NCBI RefSeq assembly: GCF_000340475.1
Contig: NZ_CM001792.1
Coordinates: 464,783-528,782 of the forward strand
Direction of reading: 5' to 3'
Length of the DNA stretch: 64,000 nucleotides
Source of the DNA: Oceanobacillus kimchii X50
GTDB taxonomy: Bacteria > Bacillota > Bacilli > Bacillales > Amphibacillaceae
Shown piece by piece: positions 26,055-34,769 of the stretch (the stretch's first letter is position 1; every line of letters begins with the position of its first letter). A model generated the notes under the pieces. The model was given only the letters and a program-made list of their open reading frames with translations, ran no database searches and was not told the origin of the DNA. The position numbers and the translations under genes were made by a program.

Positions 26055-26879
26055 ATGGAGTATGTAACTTTAAATAATGGTTTAAAAATGCCACAACTAG
26101 GTTTTGGGGTTTGGAAAGTACCCAATGAAGAAGTTGTTTCACCAGTAGAACACGCTTTAAAAGTCGGATATCGATCACTTGATACAGCAAAAGTATATGG
26201 AAATGAAGTTGGAGTAGGAGAAGCCATATCTAATAGTGGGATACCACGTGAAGAAATGTTTATAACTACAAAAGTGTGGAATAGTGATCATGGCTATGAA
26301 AATACATTAAAAGCGTTTGATGCTAGTTTAGAAAAATTAGGTTTAGACTATGTCGATCTATACTTGATCCATTGGCCAACTCCAAACTTTGACCAATATG
26401 TAGAAACATATAAAGCTTTAGAAACGTTATATAAAGATGGAAAAGTTAAAGCAATTGGTGTATGCAATTTTGATATTGAGCACTTAGAAAGAATTCTTAA
26501 TGAATGCGAAGTAGTGCCGGTACTTAATCAAGTAGAATGTCACCCGTATTTACAACAAAAAGAGCTCCGAGGTTTTTGTGAGAAACACAATATCTATGTA
26601 GAGTCATATAGTCCATTAATGAATGGGAAAGATGTGCTTCAAAGTGAAGAACTACAAAATTTAGCAGGAAGAAAAGGAAAAACGGTTGCCCAAACGATTC
26701 TCCGTTGGCACTTGCAATCTGGAATGATTGTTATTCCTAAATCCGTTACACCTAATCGCATTGAAGAAAATCTAGATGTATTTGATTTTGAACTAACGGA
26801 TGCTGAAATGCAGGAGATTAATGAATTGGATAGGAATGTAAGAAGTGGTGCACTACCAAGTGAAATGAATGTGAGATAA
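26055..26879 (+). CDS. Aldo/keto reductase
   Basis: The 274-residue NADPH-dependent reductase of the AKR5 type (close to Bacillus YvgN/YtbE) starts MEYVTLNNGLKMPQLGFG. It has the tetrad residues in SLDTAKVYGNEVGVG (Asp, Tyr), TTKVW (Lys) and DLYLIHWPTP (His), and the cofactor motif VIPKSVTPNRIEEN. It probably detoxifies methylglyoxal and other aldehydes. Starts at 26037 and 26046 exist, but AAAGGG lies nine bases before ATG 26055. Confidence 0.92.
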   Translation: MEYVTLNNGLKMPQLGFGVWKVPNEEVVSPVEHALKVGYRSLDTAKVYGNEVGVGEAISNSGIPREEMFITTKVWNSDHGYENTLKAFDASLEKLGLDYVDLYLIHWPTPNFDQYVETYKALETLYKDGKVKAIGVCNFDIEHLERILNECEVVPVLNQVECHPYLQQKELRGFCEKHNIYVESYSPLMNGKDVLQSEELQNLAGRKGKTVAQTILRWHLQSGMIVIPKSVTPNRIEENLDVFDFELTDAEMQEINELDRNVRSGALPSEMNVR

Positions 26880-26933
26880 GTAATGAGACTCAGCAACAGT
26901 CTAAAATGTATAGACATTATTTGAAATAATAAA

Positions 26934-26987
26934 AACACCTCCGAAATGTTACAAAGAAATATGTACAAAATCGGGGGTGTTATTTTT
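26934..26987. terminator. Terminator hairpin
   Basis: AACACCTCCGA (26934-26944) pairs with TCGGGGGTGTT (26971-26981) around a 26-base loop, followed by A and five T on the plus strand. It lies between the convergent reductase and HD genes. Confidence 0.75.
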
Positions 26988-27528
26988 GAGGAAATACACG
27001 GTCGACAGCATTTTCATACTCTGAAAAATAACCTGGTACTTCTGATTTATCCAATCCAGCATACATATATTTAACAATCGATTGATTATACCATTTTTGT
27101 TGTTCATACCCTGCATTAAAATTTGCCCAAATGGCTTCTCCTAGAATTTGATATTCTTTTTCAAGTTCAAGTAAATTGTCTAATTTATCAGCGATAATCA
27201 AATATTTTACTTCTTTAGGGGCGTTTTGAATGCTATATATTGTGTGTTGTTTTCTTTCTTTCCAAGTCTTAGATTTATCTTCTGTATGAGCAGCTACAAG
27301 TTGTGCGATTTCATTACCGAACTCATGTTGAATGTCATCGATTGTTACAGGAGTATCTTCAACAACATCATGTAGATAGGCTGCACAAACGAGTGAGTCC
27401 GAACTGCCTTCTAGCTCAAGCCTTTGGGCAACACGGATTGGATGTGTGATATAAGCTTCATCAGAATTCTTTCTAGTTTGTCCTTGATGCGCCTTTGTAG
27501 CAAAATTTTTTGCCTTCTCTTTTAACAT
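26980..27528 (-). CDS. HD-domain protein of RelA/SpoT hydrolase type
   Basis: The 182-residue protein has AHQGQTRKNSDEAYITHPIRVA, AAYLHDVVEDTPVTIDDI and LIIADKLDNL, the metal-binding HD motifs of the (p)ppGpp hydrolase domain (MESH1-like), and nothing else. It may be a small alarmone or nucleotide hydrolase; the substrate is not proven by sequence. AGGAAGC precedes ATG 27528. The 370 bases up to fni hold its A+T-rich promoter region and no other gene. Confidence 0.8.
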   Translation of the reverse strand: MLKEKAKNFATKAHQGQTRKNSDEAYITHPIRVAQRLELEGSSDSLVCAAYLHDVVEDTPVTIDDIQHEFGNEIAQLVAAHTEDKSKTWKERKQHTIYSIQNAPKEVKYLIIADKLDNLLELEKEYQILGEAIWANFNAGYEQQKWYNQSIVKYMYAGLDKSEVPGYFSEYENAVDRVFPQK

Positions 27529-27902
27529 AGCTTCCTCCGAATATAGATGTTTAGTATTAATAGAATATGAAACAGAATAAGTTTGTGTTCAATTATAATT
27601 ATCAATTAATTCAGTTAAATTAATTTATTCTATATTTAATAGTATCTTAATTGCCGAAAGGATACAATCAAATTTTAAAAGAAGAGGTAAGTTATCAAAT
27701 TGAGATTCAGTGGTATTAATAATTCAATTTTATATTACCGGTAGTGAATACATATCTTTAAATCGAATTAGTTTATATACGAATATATTTCATTTACGTT
27801 GAAATAGGAGAGTTGTTTTTCTTAGGAAAGCTCTTTCTTTATTTTCAGTACATAAACCATTACACTAGAGGTAATGATATAACATTAGCGGAGGTCACAT
27901 CA

Positions 27903-28952
27903 ATGGAAAAAGGAATTAACCAACGTAAGACAGAGCATATACGCCTTTGCCTTACTGGAGATGTAGAAGGAGTAAATAAATCTACAGGATTAGAGGGCAT
28001 TAACTTTATACATAACGCATTACCAGAGATTGATTTTGCAGACATTTCTTTGGATTCAAATTTCTTAGGGAAACAATTAAAAGCGCCGTTCTTGGTAAGT
28101 TCGATGACTGGTGGATCGGAACTAGCGACAACTATTAATCAGAATCTTGCTATTGCTGCAGAAGAGAAAGGATGGGCATTAGCAATTGGTTCAACAAGGG
28201 CTTTCTTAGAAAGTGATCAACATAAAGATTCATTTCTAATCAGAAATCAAGCGCCTACTGCACCATTAATTGTTAATATTGGAGCTGTTCAATTAAATTA
28301 CGGCTATGGTCCAGAAGAGTGTCAAAGAATTATTGATAAAACCAATGCAGATTCTATTGTTCTTCATCTAAATAGTCTACAAGAAGCGGTTCAAGATGGA
28401 GGGGACCTTAATTTTAAAGATTTACTACCAAAAATAGAGCAAGTCTGTAAACAAGTAAATGCTCCAGTGGGAGTTAAAGAAGTAGGTTTTGGTATTGACG
28501 GTGAAGTAGCAAGACGCTTGTATGATGCAGGTATTTCCTACATTGATGTAGCAGGTGCTGGAGGTACATCTTGGAGTCAGGTGGAAAAATTACGTTCCAA
28601 AGATCCATTAAATAAAGCAGCTGCAGAAGCATTCAATAGCTGGGGAAATCCAACAAAGGATTGTCTTGTTTCTGTTCGTGGAGAATTACCTGAAGTACCA
28701 TTAATCGCAAGTGGAGGAATGAAAACAGGTTTGGATGCAGCGAAAGCAATTACGATTGGAGCTGATATCGTAGGCTTTGCAAGACATTTATTGAAAGCTG
28801 CAATGGAAACACCAGAAGATGTTATCCAAACAATGGAACAGCTAGAGTTAGAACTGAAAATGACGATGTTTGGAATTGGGTCTGTTAATTTAGAAGAATT
28901 AAAAAATACTTCACGAGTAACTATTATGGGACAATCATTAATGGATAAGTAA
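27903..28952 (+). CDS. fni: Isopentenyl-diphosphate delta-isomerase, type 2
   Basis: This FMN-dependent enzyme interconverts isopentenyl and dimethylallyl diphosphate for isoprenoid synthesis. The 349 residues equal the usual length and include RKTEHIRLC, SMTGGSE, VNIGAVQLNYG, HLNSLQEAVQDGGD, VKEVGFGI and IASGGMKTGLD. The frame is open from 27813, but GGAGGTC lies seven bases before ATG 27903, which restores the normal N-terminus. It is monocistronic and ends in a terminator. Confidence 0.95.
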   Translation: MEKGINQRKTEHIRLCLTGDVEGVNKSTGLEGINFIHNALPEIDFADISLDSNFLGKQLKAPFLVSSMTGGSELATTINQNLAIAAEEKGWALAIGSTRAFLESDQHKDSFLIRNQAPTAPLIVNIGAVQLNYGYGPEECQRIIDKTNADSIVLHLNSLQEAVQDGGDLNFKDLLPKIEQVCKQVNAPVGVKEVGFGIDGEVARRLYDAGISYIDVAGAGGTSWSQVEKLRSKDPLNKAAAEAFNSWGNPTKDCLVSVRGELPEVPLIASGGMKTGLDAAKAITIGADIVGFARHLLKAAMETPEDVIQTMEQLELELKMTMFGIGSVNLEELKNTSRVTIMGQSLMDK

Positions 28953-28958
28953 TATGGC

Positions 28959-28997
28959 GAGTTATGAAAGGGAATCCCCCTTTTATGGCTCTTTTTT
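28959..28997 (+). terminator. Terminator of fni
   Basis: GAGTTATGAAAGGG pairs with CCCCTTTTATGGCTC around AATC, followed by six T. Confidence 0.8.
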
Positions 28998-29021
28998 ATA
29001 TCTTAATTTATGATGAAATTG

Positions 29022-29046
29022 ATTTAAATACATAAGAATAGGGAAG
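29022..29046 (+). promoter_or_regulatory. Sigma-B-like promoter of ydaT
   Basis: ATTTAA (29022-29027) and GGGAAG (29041-29046) are 13 bases apart, close to the general-stress consensus GTTTAA-N12/14-GGGTAT. The ydaT gene of B. subtilis belongs to the sigma-B regulon, which supports the reading. Confidence 0.5.
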
Positions 29047-29072
29047 TCAATATAAAAAAGGAGTGAAGATGT

Positions 29073-29531
29073 ATGGTGTGGACAATGCAAGATTATCCAA
29101 GTTCAATGAAGAATCTTGATAAAGTTACAAGAAAAAAAGCGATTGATATTGCAAATTCCATGATTGATGATGGTTACAAAGAAGGGCAAGCAATTCCAAT
29201 AGCAATTGAACAAGCAAAAAATTGGAAGCAAAATGCATCACAAAGCGAAATAGATACGTATCATGATCAAGGTAGTCCGACTAAACGATCGGAAGAAGGA
29301 AAACAATCGACAAGTAATCCAGAGCGATTAGAAGAAGGCGAAGAAGTTTATAAGCATGAAGATGGTTGGGCAGTTGCATCCGTTGGTTCTGATATAGCAA
29401 GTGAAGTATTATCGACAAAAGAAGAAGCCGTAGCAAGAGCAGTAGAAATTGCACGTAAGAAAGCAACTTCACTAACCATCTATAAAGAAGATGGCTCTAA
29501 AGAAGAACAGCGTTCATACGCTGACCAATGA
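29073..29531 (+). CDS. ydaT: YdaT-family stress protein (DUF2188)
   Basis: The 152-residue protein starts MVWTMQDYPSSMKNLDKVTRKKAIDIANSM and matches Bacillus YdaT in length and layout: an N-terminal helical part (residues 5-60), an acidic Gln/Ser/Glu-rich linker, and a C-terminal DUF2188 module (about 90-140, VYKHEDGWAVASVGS, then TKEEAVARAVEIARKK). The role is unknown; in B. subtilis it is a general-stress gene. A strong AAAGGAG lies before the ATG. Confidence 0.85.
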   Translation: MVWTMQDYPSSMKNLDKVTRKKAIDIANSMIDDGYKEGQAIPIAIEQAKNWKQNASQSEIDTYHDQGSPTKRSEEGKQSTSNPERLEEGEEVYKHEDGWAVASVGSDIASEVLSTKEEAVARAVEIARKKATSLTIYKEDGSKEEQRSYADQ

Positions 29532-29552
29532 TATAAGCATTATACAGAACAA

Positions 29553-29603
29553 AAAATAGCAGTATAAGGGATAAATATCCTTTTACTGCTATTTTAATTT
29601 TCT
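29553..29603 (+). terminator. Terminator of ydaT
   Basis: AAAATAGCAGTA (29553-29564) pairs with TACTGCTATTTT (29584-29595), with an inner GGATAAATATCC stem, then a T-rich tail. Confidence 0.85.
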
Positions 29604-29676
29604 TGATTATTATCCATATATGTATAATTGGTTCTCTATAACACTAATTTTCTAATGTTGTTTTGAGTAAAGTAGG

Positions 29677-29738
29677 TTGATTTTACACCAAGCCTTATAT
29701 ATAATTAAAACCGTACTTAGTAATGATAATCATTTTCA
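29677..29738 (+). promoter_or_regulatory. Promoter and Fur box of yclNOP
   Basis: TTGATT (29677-29682) and TATAAT (29700-29705) are 17 bases apart. TGATAATCATTTTCA at 29724-29738, in the start of the transcript, matches the Fur 7-1-7 consensus in 14 of 15 positions. Iron-bound Fur should repress. Confidence 0.8.
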
Positions 29739-29774
29739 ATTAAGTCGAAATATACTAGGATATGAGGATTACTT

Positions 29775-30731
29775 ATGAAGTTATGGATATTAATTATTTT
29801 TACTGTAATCTTATCATTTGTCTCTCTTTTCATAGGAGCAATTGATATTAAGGTAACGGATTTACTAGATTGGGAGTCTGATAAGATCCAAACATTTCTC
29901 ATCAGTCGAGTACCTCGTTTAATGGCAATTATATTGGCAGGAGCTGGAATGAGTATTGCCGGTTTAATTATGCAATCACTTAGCAGAAATAAATTTGTTT
30001 CACCAACTACTGCTGGTACATTAGATGCAGCTAAGCTCGGAATTTTGATATCCATGTTGTTTTTTACAAATGTTACATATACACAACAAGTGGTCTTTAG
30101 TTTCGCGTTTGCATTAATTGGAACTTTCGTCTTTATGCAAATTTTAGATCGTATTAAATTTAAAGACGCAATATTTGTTCCGTTAATTGGTATCATGTAT
30201 GGGAATATTTTATCTTCTATAACAACGTTTTTTGCATATGAGGCAGACCTTCTCCAAAATATATCATCTTGGTTAATGGGGAGCTTTACATTAGTAATTG
30301 CTGGTCGATATGAATTGTTATATGTGAGCGTTCCAGCTGTCATATTAGCATATATATACGCTAATAAATTTACAGTAGCAGGTATGGGTGAAGAATTCGC
30401 AAAAAATCTAGGATTGAGTTATAAAGTTGTACTGAATATCGGGCTTGTACTTGTAGCTATTATCTCAACAACTGTTGTACTTACTGTTGGAGTTATACCG
30501 TTTTTAGGGTTAATTGTTCCAAATATTGTTTCTCTATATTTAGGAGATAACTTACGTAAAACGATTCCACATACAGCGGTAATGGGAATTGCGTTCTTAC
30601 TAGTATGCGATATTATTGGGCGTATTGTGGTACATCCGTTTGAGATCCCTGTGAACGTAACTGTAGCAGTTATTGGTAGTGCGATCTTCTTAATTATGTT
30701 GTTTAGGGGGAGAGCATATGCGAAAAAATAG
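29775..30731 (+). CDS. yclN: Siderophore ABC transporter permease, YclN-like
   Basis: The 318-residue FecCD-family permease has about nine hydrophobic helices, RVPRLMAIILAGAGMSIAGLIMQSL near the N-terminus and the coupling-loop motif GVIPFLGLIVPNIVSLYLG. Order and content of the four-gene set match B. subtilis yclNOPQ, which imports ferric petrobactin; that substrate is inferred from the match. It starts 37 bases after a Fur box and overlaps yclO by 14 bases. Confidence 0.9.
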   Translation: MKLWILIIFTVILSFVSLFIGAIDIKVTDLLDWESDKIQTFLISRVPRLMAIILAGAGMSIAGLIMQSLSRNKFVSPTTAGTLDAAKLGILISMLFFTNVTYTQQVVFSFAFALIGTFVFMQILDRIKFKDAIFVPLIGIMYGNILSSITTFFAYEADLLQNISSWLMGSFTLVIAGRYELLYVSVPAVILAYIYANKFTVAGMGEEFAKNLGLSYKVVLNIGLVLVAIISTTVVLTVGVIPFLGLIVPNIVSLYLGDNLRKTIPHTAVMGIAFLLVCDIIGRIVVHPFEIPVNVTVAVIGSAIFLIMLFRGRAYAKK

Positions 30732-31674
30732 TACGAAGTTGGTATTTTTAGCCGTAATAGGATTACTCTGTATTTTGTTTTATGCTTTTTATGATATTAA
30801 GGGTGGTTTTGACTATGCCTTCCCTAGAAGAATGAACCGAGTTCTTGCAATGGTAATAACAGGTATTGCTATTTCTTATGCGACAGTTATCTTTCAAACT
30901 GTTACTCGAAATCGAATTTTAACACCATCGGTAATGGGAATAGATTCCATGTATGAAGTAGTTCAAACACTGATTTATTTCTTTGCAGGTTCTATGTCGA
31001 TGTGGGTCTTGAATAAGTACTTAAACTTTGGAGCAGCATTATTGGCAATGGTTCTTTTTGCATTCCTTTTATATCGCTTCTTATTCAGAGCGGATAAGCA
31101 TCCAATTTATTTATTATTATTAATAGGAATGATTATAGGTACATTTTTAGGAAGTTTTGTAACGTTCCTACAAGTGCTAATTGATCCAGTCGAGTATTTA
31201 GGATTGCAATCACTATTATTTGCTAATTTTTCTAGAGTAAATGTTGAAATTTTATATATTGCTGTAGGGATCCTGCTAATTTCATTTATATTAGGCTATT
31301 TTATGTTAAATAAACTAGATGTAATGTCGCTAGGTCGAGAAAATTCAATTAATCTAGGTATTAAATATGATCGAATGGTAATGCAAGTACTAATTTTATC
31401 ATCTATACTAATTGCTACTTCTACTGCTTTAGTAGGACCAATTACATTTTTAGGGTTAATTGTAGCGAATTTAGCTTATCAATTTTTAGCCTCCTACAAA
31501 CACTCTGTTTTAATTTTGGGATCTAGTTTAATTAGTATAATTGCACTGGTAGGTGGTCAATTTCTTGTTGAGCATATTTTTGAATTGCGAACGACGTTAA
31601 GTGTAATTATTAACTTTGTTGGTGGGATTTACTTTATTTACTTATTATTAAAAGAAAGTAGGTCGTCAAAATGA
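30718..31674 (+). CDS. yclO: Siderophore ABC transporter permease, YclO-like
   Basis: The second 318-residue FecCD permease has RRMNRVLAMVITGIAISYATVIFQT and VGPITFLGLIVANLAYQFL, parallel to motifs in the first permease, so the channel should be a heterodimer. GGGGGAG precedes ATG 30718 inside the end of yclN. The stop overlaps the yclP start by four bases (ATGA). Confidence 0.9.
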   Translation: MRKNSTKLVFLAVIGLLCILFYAFYDIKGGFDYAFPRRMNRVLAMVITGIAISYATVIFQTVTRNRILTPSVMGIDSMYEVVQTLIYFFAGSMSMWVLNKYLNFGAALLAMVLFAFLLYRFLFRADKHPIYLLLLIGMIIGTFLGSFVTFLQVLIDPVEYLGLQSLLFANFSRVNVEILYIAVGILLISFILGYFMLNKLDVMSLGRENSINLGIKYDRMVMQVLILSSILIATSTALVGPITFLGLIVANLAYQFLASYKHSVLILGSSLISIIALVGGQFLVEHIFELRTTLSVIINFVGGIYFIYLLLKESRSSK

Positions 31675-32447
31675 TAGAAATGAAAGCTTTGACTAAGAAA
31701 TTCGCAAAAAAGAAAGTTGTTGATGATGTATCGGTAACGATAAAACCAGGGACAATTACATCTTTCATAGGACCGAATGGAGCTGGTAAATCTACATTAT
31801 TGTCCATGGTTAGTAGATTACTGGACTCTGATTCAGGGGAAGTGTTATTGGATAAAAATGAAGTCAACAAATGGAAGTCCAATGAATTTGCGAAAAGAGT
31901 AGCTATATTACGGCAAGCAAATTTTATTAATGTAAAGCTTACTGTACGTGAGTTAGTATCATTTGGACGTTATCCATACTCGAAAGGCCGTTTAACGAAT
32001 GAAGATCAACAATATGTTGATCAAGCGATTCAATATATGAATCTGGCAGAGATGGAAGATCAGTTTTTAGACGAATTATCTGGCGGACAAAAACAAAGAG
32101 CTTTTATTGCCATGGTTATAGCACAAGACACGGACTATATTCTTCTTGATGAACCATTAAATAATTTAGATATGAAGCATTCTGTACAAATTATGAAGAT
32201 CTTACGTAAACTTGTTGATGAATTGGGTAGAACGGTAGTCATCGTTTTACATGATATTAACTTTGCATCTGTATACTCTGATCAAATTGTTGCGTTGAAG
32301 GATGGAAAGCTTGTAAAAAATGGACCAACCAATGAAATAATTAACTCTACTGCCTTAAGAGAAATTTATGATATGGATATACCTATTCAAGAACAAAATG
32401 GATGTCGTATTTGTGTTTACTTTAATTCACATACAGAAGTAAATTAG
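31671..32447 (+). CDS. yclP: Siderophore ABC transporter ATPase, YclP-like
   Basis: The 258-residue ATPase drives import through YclN/YclO. It has Walker A GPNGAGKST (about residues 34-42), Q-loop LRQANF, signature LSGGQKQRAF, Walker B YILLDEPL and H-loop VLHDINFA. It is the last gene before a strong terminator at 32469, so the binding-protein gene yclQ is transcribed separately. Confidence 0.93.
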   Translation: MIEMKALTKKFAKKKVVDDVSVTIKPGTITSFIGPNGAGKSTLLSMVSRLLDSDSGEVLLDKNEVNKWKSNEFAKRVAILRQANFINVKLTVRELVSFGRYPYSKGRLTNEDQQYVDQAIQYMNLAEMEDQFLDELSGGQKQRAFIAMVIAQDTDYILLDEPLNNLDMKHSVQIMKILRKLVDELGRTVVIVLHDINFASVYSDQIVALKDGKLVKNGPTNEIINSTALREIYDMDIPIQEQNGCRICVYFNSHTEVN

Positions 32448-32468
32448 GATATCTATTTAAAAATTGTA

Positions 32469-32512
32469 CCTAGAGAGAAGTATTTAATTTTGATCTTTTC
32501 TCTAGGTTTTTT
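32469..32512 (+). terminator. Terminator between yclP and yclQ
   Basis: CCTAGAGAGAAG (32469-32480) pairs with CTTTTCTCTAGG (32495-32506) with one G-T pair, followed by six T. Confidence 0.85.
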
Positions 32513-32576
32513 ATAAGACAATAAATAAATATGTGACAAAAATTTAAAATAATATTACAAAGGAGTAATATTTATG

Positions 32577-32635
32577 TTGACGGGAGTCTAAAAGGTAATT
32601 ATAATAAGAAATATATTAATTGATAATGATTATCA
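32577..32635 (+). promoter_or_regulatory. Promoter and perfect Fur box of yclQ
   Basis: TTGACG (32577-32582), a 17-base spacer and TATAAT (32600-32605) form a strong promoter. TGATAATGATTATCA at 32621-32635 matches the Fur consensus at all 15 positions, inside the transcribed leader. Confidence 0.88.
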
Positions 32636-32681
32636 TTATTAATTAAATACATAGTACATACACAGAAGAGGAGAGAAGTAC

Positions 32682-33707
32682 ATGAAGAAATGGCAATTAG
32701 CTATAGCACTTATAGTTTTAGCTTTAGTATTAGCAGCATGTGGATCAGATGAGGAAAATGCTTCTGAAGAATCTACTGATAGTAATGCATCAGAGGAAAC
32801 TACAGAAGAGGATGAGAACGCTGCATATCCGATGACGGTTTCTCCAACTGTATCTTCATCAGAAAGTAGAGATGGTGGTAGCTATACTTTTGAAGATGTT
32901 GAATTTGAGTCTATGCCAGAAAACATTGTCGTGTTTGATTATGGTATGTTAGATACATTAGATACACTAGGTGTAGAAGGAATTGTTGGGGTACCAAAAG
33001 ATTCTACACTTCCAGAAAATCTTTCGGATTATGAATCAGATGAGTACGCAAACATTGGTACATTAAAAGAACCACGTCTTGAAGAAATCGCTTCATTAGA
33101 ACCAGATGTGATTTTCATTTCTGGACGTCAATCAGCTTTCTATGATCAATTAAAAGAAATCACTCCGAACGTTATTTTTATCGGAACACAACAAGATGAC
33201 TATTGGAATACGTTCTTAAAATCGGTAGATATTGCTGCGAAGATGTTTAATAAAGAAGAAGAAGCTCAAGAATATCTTGATAAATATGATGCAGCTCTAG
33301 CAGAATTAGAGGAAAAAGCAGGCAATTATGAAACAAGTCTTGTAACGATGTACAATGAAGGAAATCTATCAGGATTTGCAACAAATTCAAGATTTGGATA
33401 CATTTATGACCTATATGGATTTGAGCCTGTAACGGAAGATATTGAATCTTCTTCTCACGGTTCTAACTTTGGTTTTGAAGCAATTCTTGATCTCGATCCA
33501 CAAGTACTATTCGTCATTGATCGTACTGCAGCAGTTGATGGAGATTCCAACATTGAATCTGACCTAGAAAACGATATTATTAAACAAACGGCAGCTTATG
33601 AGAATGAAAACATTATTTACCTAGATGGACCTCTTTGGTATCTAGGTGGTGGCGGATTACAATCTGAACTGGATAAGATTGATGAAGTCCTTAATGAATT
33701 AAAGTAA
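32682..33707 (+). CDS. yclQ: Siderophore-binding lipoprotein, YclQ-like
   Basis: The 341-residue lipoprotein has a signal peptide with lipobox LAAC (cysteine 20), an acidic Ser/Glu-rich linker to about residue 55, and a class III periplasmic-binding fold with PENIVVFDYGMLDTLDTLG, LEPDVIFISGRQ and DRTAAVDGDSN. It should catch the ferric siderophore outside and deliver it to YclNO. It has its own Fur-controlled promoter, allowing more binding protein than permease. Confidence 0.92.
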   Translation: MKKWQLAIALIVLALVLAACGSDEENASEESTDSNASEETTEEDENAAYPMTVSPTVSSSESRDGGSYTFEDVEFESMPENIVVFDYGMLDTLDTLGVEGIVGVPKDSTLPENLSDYESDEYANIGTLKEPRLEEIASLEPDVIFISGRQSAFYDQLKEITPNVIFIGTQQDDYWNTFLKSVDIAAKMFNKEEEAQEYLDKYDAALAELEEKAGNYETSLVTMYNEGNLSGFATNSRFGYIYDLYGFEPVTEDIESSSHGSNFGFEAILDLDPQVLFVIDRTAAVDGDSNIESDLENDIIKQTAAYENENIIYLDGPLWYLGGGGLQSELDKIDEVLNELK

Positions 33708-33721
33708 ATAGTTTATAAGGG

Positions 33722-33768
33722 AATCCGAACTTATTTCACATTATTTGTGAAGCAAGTTCGGATTTTTT
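33722..33768 (+). terminator. Terminator of yclQ
   Basis: AATCCGAACTT (33722-33732) pairs with AAGTTCGGATT (33754-33764), with an inner TTCAC/GTGAA stem and a T tail. Confidence 0.9.
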
Positions 33769-33876
33769 GCGTTTTGATAATATTAGGGTATAGCTATCAA
33801 AAAATCTGATGAAACAAGTAATTTTTCCTTTTACATACGGTTGTGCTACAATTACGTCTAGAAAAGGGGGCTTTTG

Positions 33877-34590
33877 ATGAAAATAGAAGTTTGGTCTGAT
33901 TTTGTATGTCCATTTTGCTATATTGGAAAAAGAAGACTAGAGAAAGCATTAAATAAATTTGAACAAATTGATAAAGTTACAATAGAGTATAAAAGTTATC
34001 AATTAGATCCAAGTGCAAAACATATCCCAGGTAAAAATTTTTATGATACATTTTCTGAATTAAAGGGAGTTCCGCTTGATCAAGTAAAAAACATGAATCG
34101 TCAGGTAAAGGAACAAGCATCTGAGGTTGGTTTAGATTATAACTTTGATGATATGAAATATTCGAATACATTCGATGCTCATCGTGTTGCCAAGCTTGCA
34201 ACAATGCGAGGCAAAGGGAAAGAAATAACGGAACGACTCCTGTATGCTTATTTTACAGAATCAGAATTACTAAGTGATCATCAGACTTTAATCAGATTAG
34301 CAGAAGAAGTAGGATTAAAAACCTCCGAAGTGCAAGAAGTGATGAACACTGAAAAATTTAGTAATCGGGTTAATGAAGATATTGATACAGCACGTCAAAT
34401 TGGAGTCCAGGGAGTGCCTTTCTTCGTATTTAACGAAAAGTATGCAGTGTCCGGAGCACAGCCTGAAGAAGTATTTCATGAAGTGCTAACCAAAGTATGG
34501 CAAGAGGAGAAAGAAAATCCTAAATTGAAGACAATTCATACTGGAAATAGTGAAACTTCATATTGTACAGATGAAGACTGCGGTTGTTAA
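33877..34590 (+). CDS. DsbA-family (FrnE-like) oxidoreductase
   Basis: The 237-residue protein starts MKIEVWSDFVCPFCYIGKRRLEKAL, with a CPFC redox pair at residues 11 and 14, a long helical insertion and GVQGVPFFVFNEKYAVSGAQPEEVF with the cis-proline loop. It is of the cytoplasmic FrnE/2-hydroxychromene isomerase-like group (no signal peptide). The C-terminus carries three more cysteines (YCTDEDCGC). AAGGGGG lies six bases before ATG 33877; TTG 33874 is less likely. Confidence 0.9.
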   Translation: MKIEVWSDFVCPFCYIGKRRLEKALNKFEQIDKVTIEYKSYQLDPSAKHIPGKNFYDTFSELKGVPLDQVKNMNRQVKEQASEVGLDYNFDDMKYSNTFDAHRVAKLATMRGKGKEITERLLYAYFTESELLSDHQTLIRLAEEVGLKTSEVQEVMNTEKFSNRVNEDIDTARQIGVQGVPFFVFNEKYAVSGAQPEEVFHEVLTKVWQEEKENPKLKTIHTGNSETSYCTDEDCGC

Positions 34591-34769
34591 TAACGTATTT
34601 AATTTTTATCGTAAAAGTAAGTAAAATTTGTTATCAAACTGTAACCAAATGCTTGTTTTTCCCGTTATAAGGCGATTTGTATTTATTACAGATAATTCTG
34701 ACATTTGATAATGGAAATGATGTATGATTGAATGAAACCAGACTTACTTAAGAAATGAGGGATGTAGCG

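Noticed and set aside
27590..27612. A Fur-like site in the A+T-rich DNA upstream of the HD-domain gene
   Set aside because: Only one half matches the consensus; the other half has about half the expected bases.
32574..32591. A five-codon upstream frame (ATG to TAA) behind AAAGGAG before yclQ
   Set aside because: Its second and third codons are the -35 box TTGACG of the yclQ promoter, so the frame lies upstream of the transcript start.
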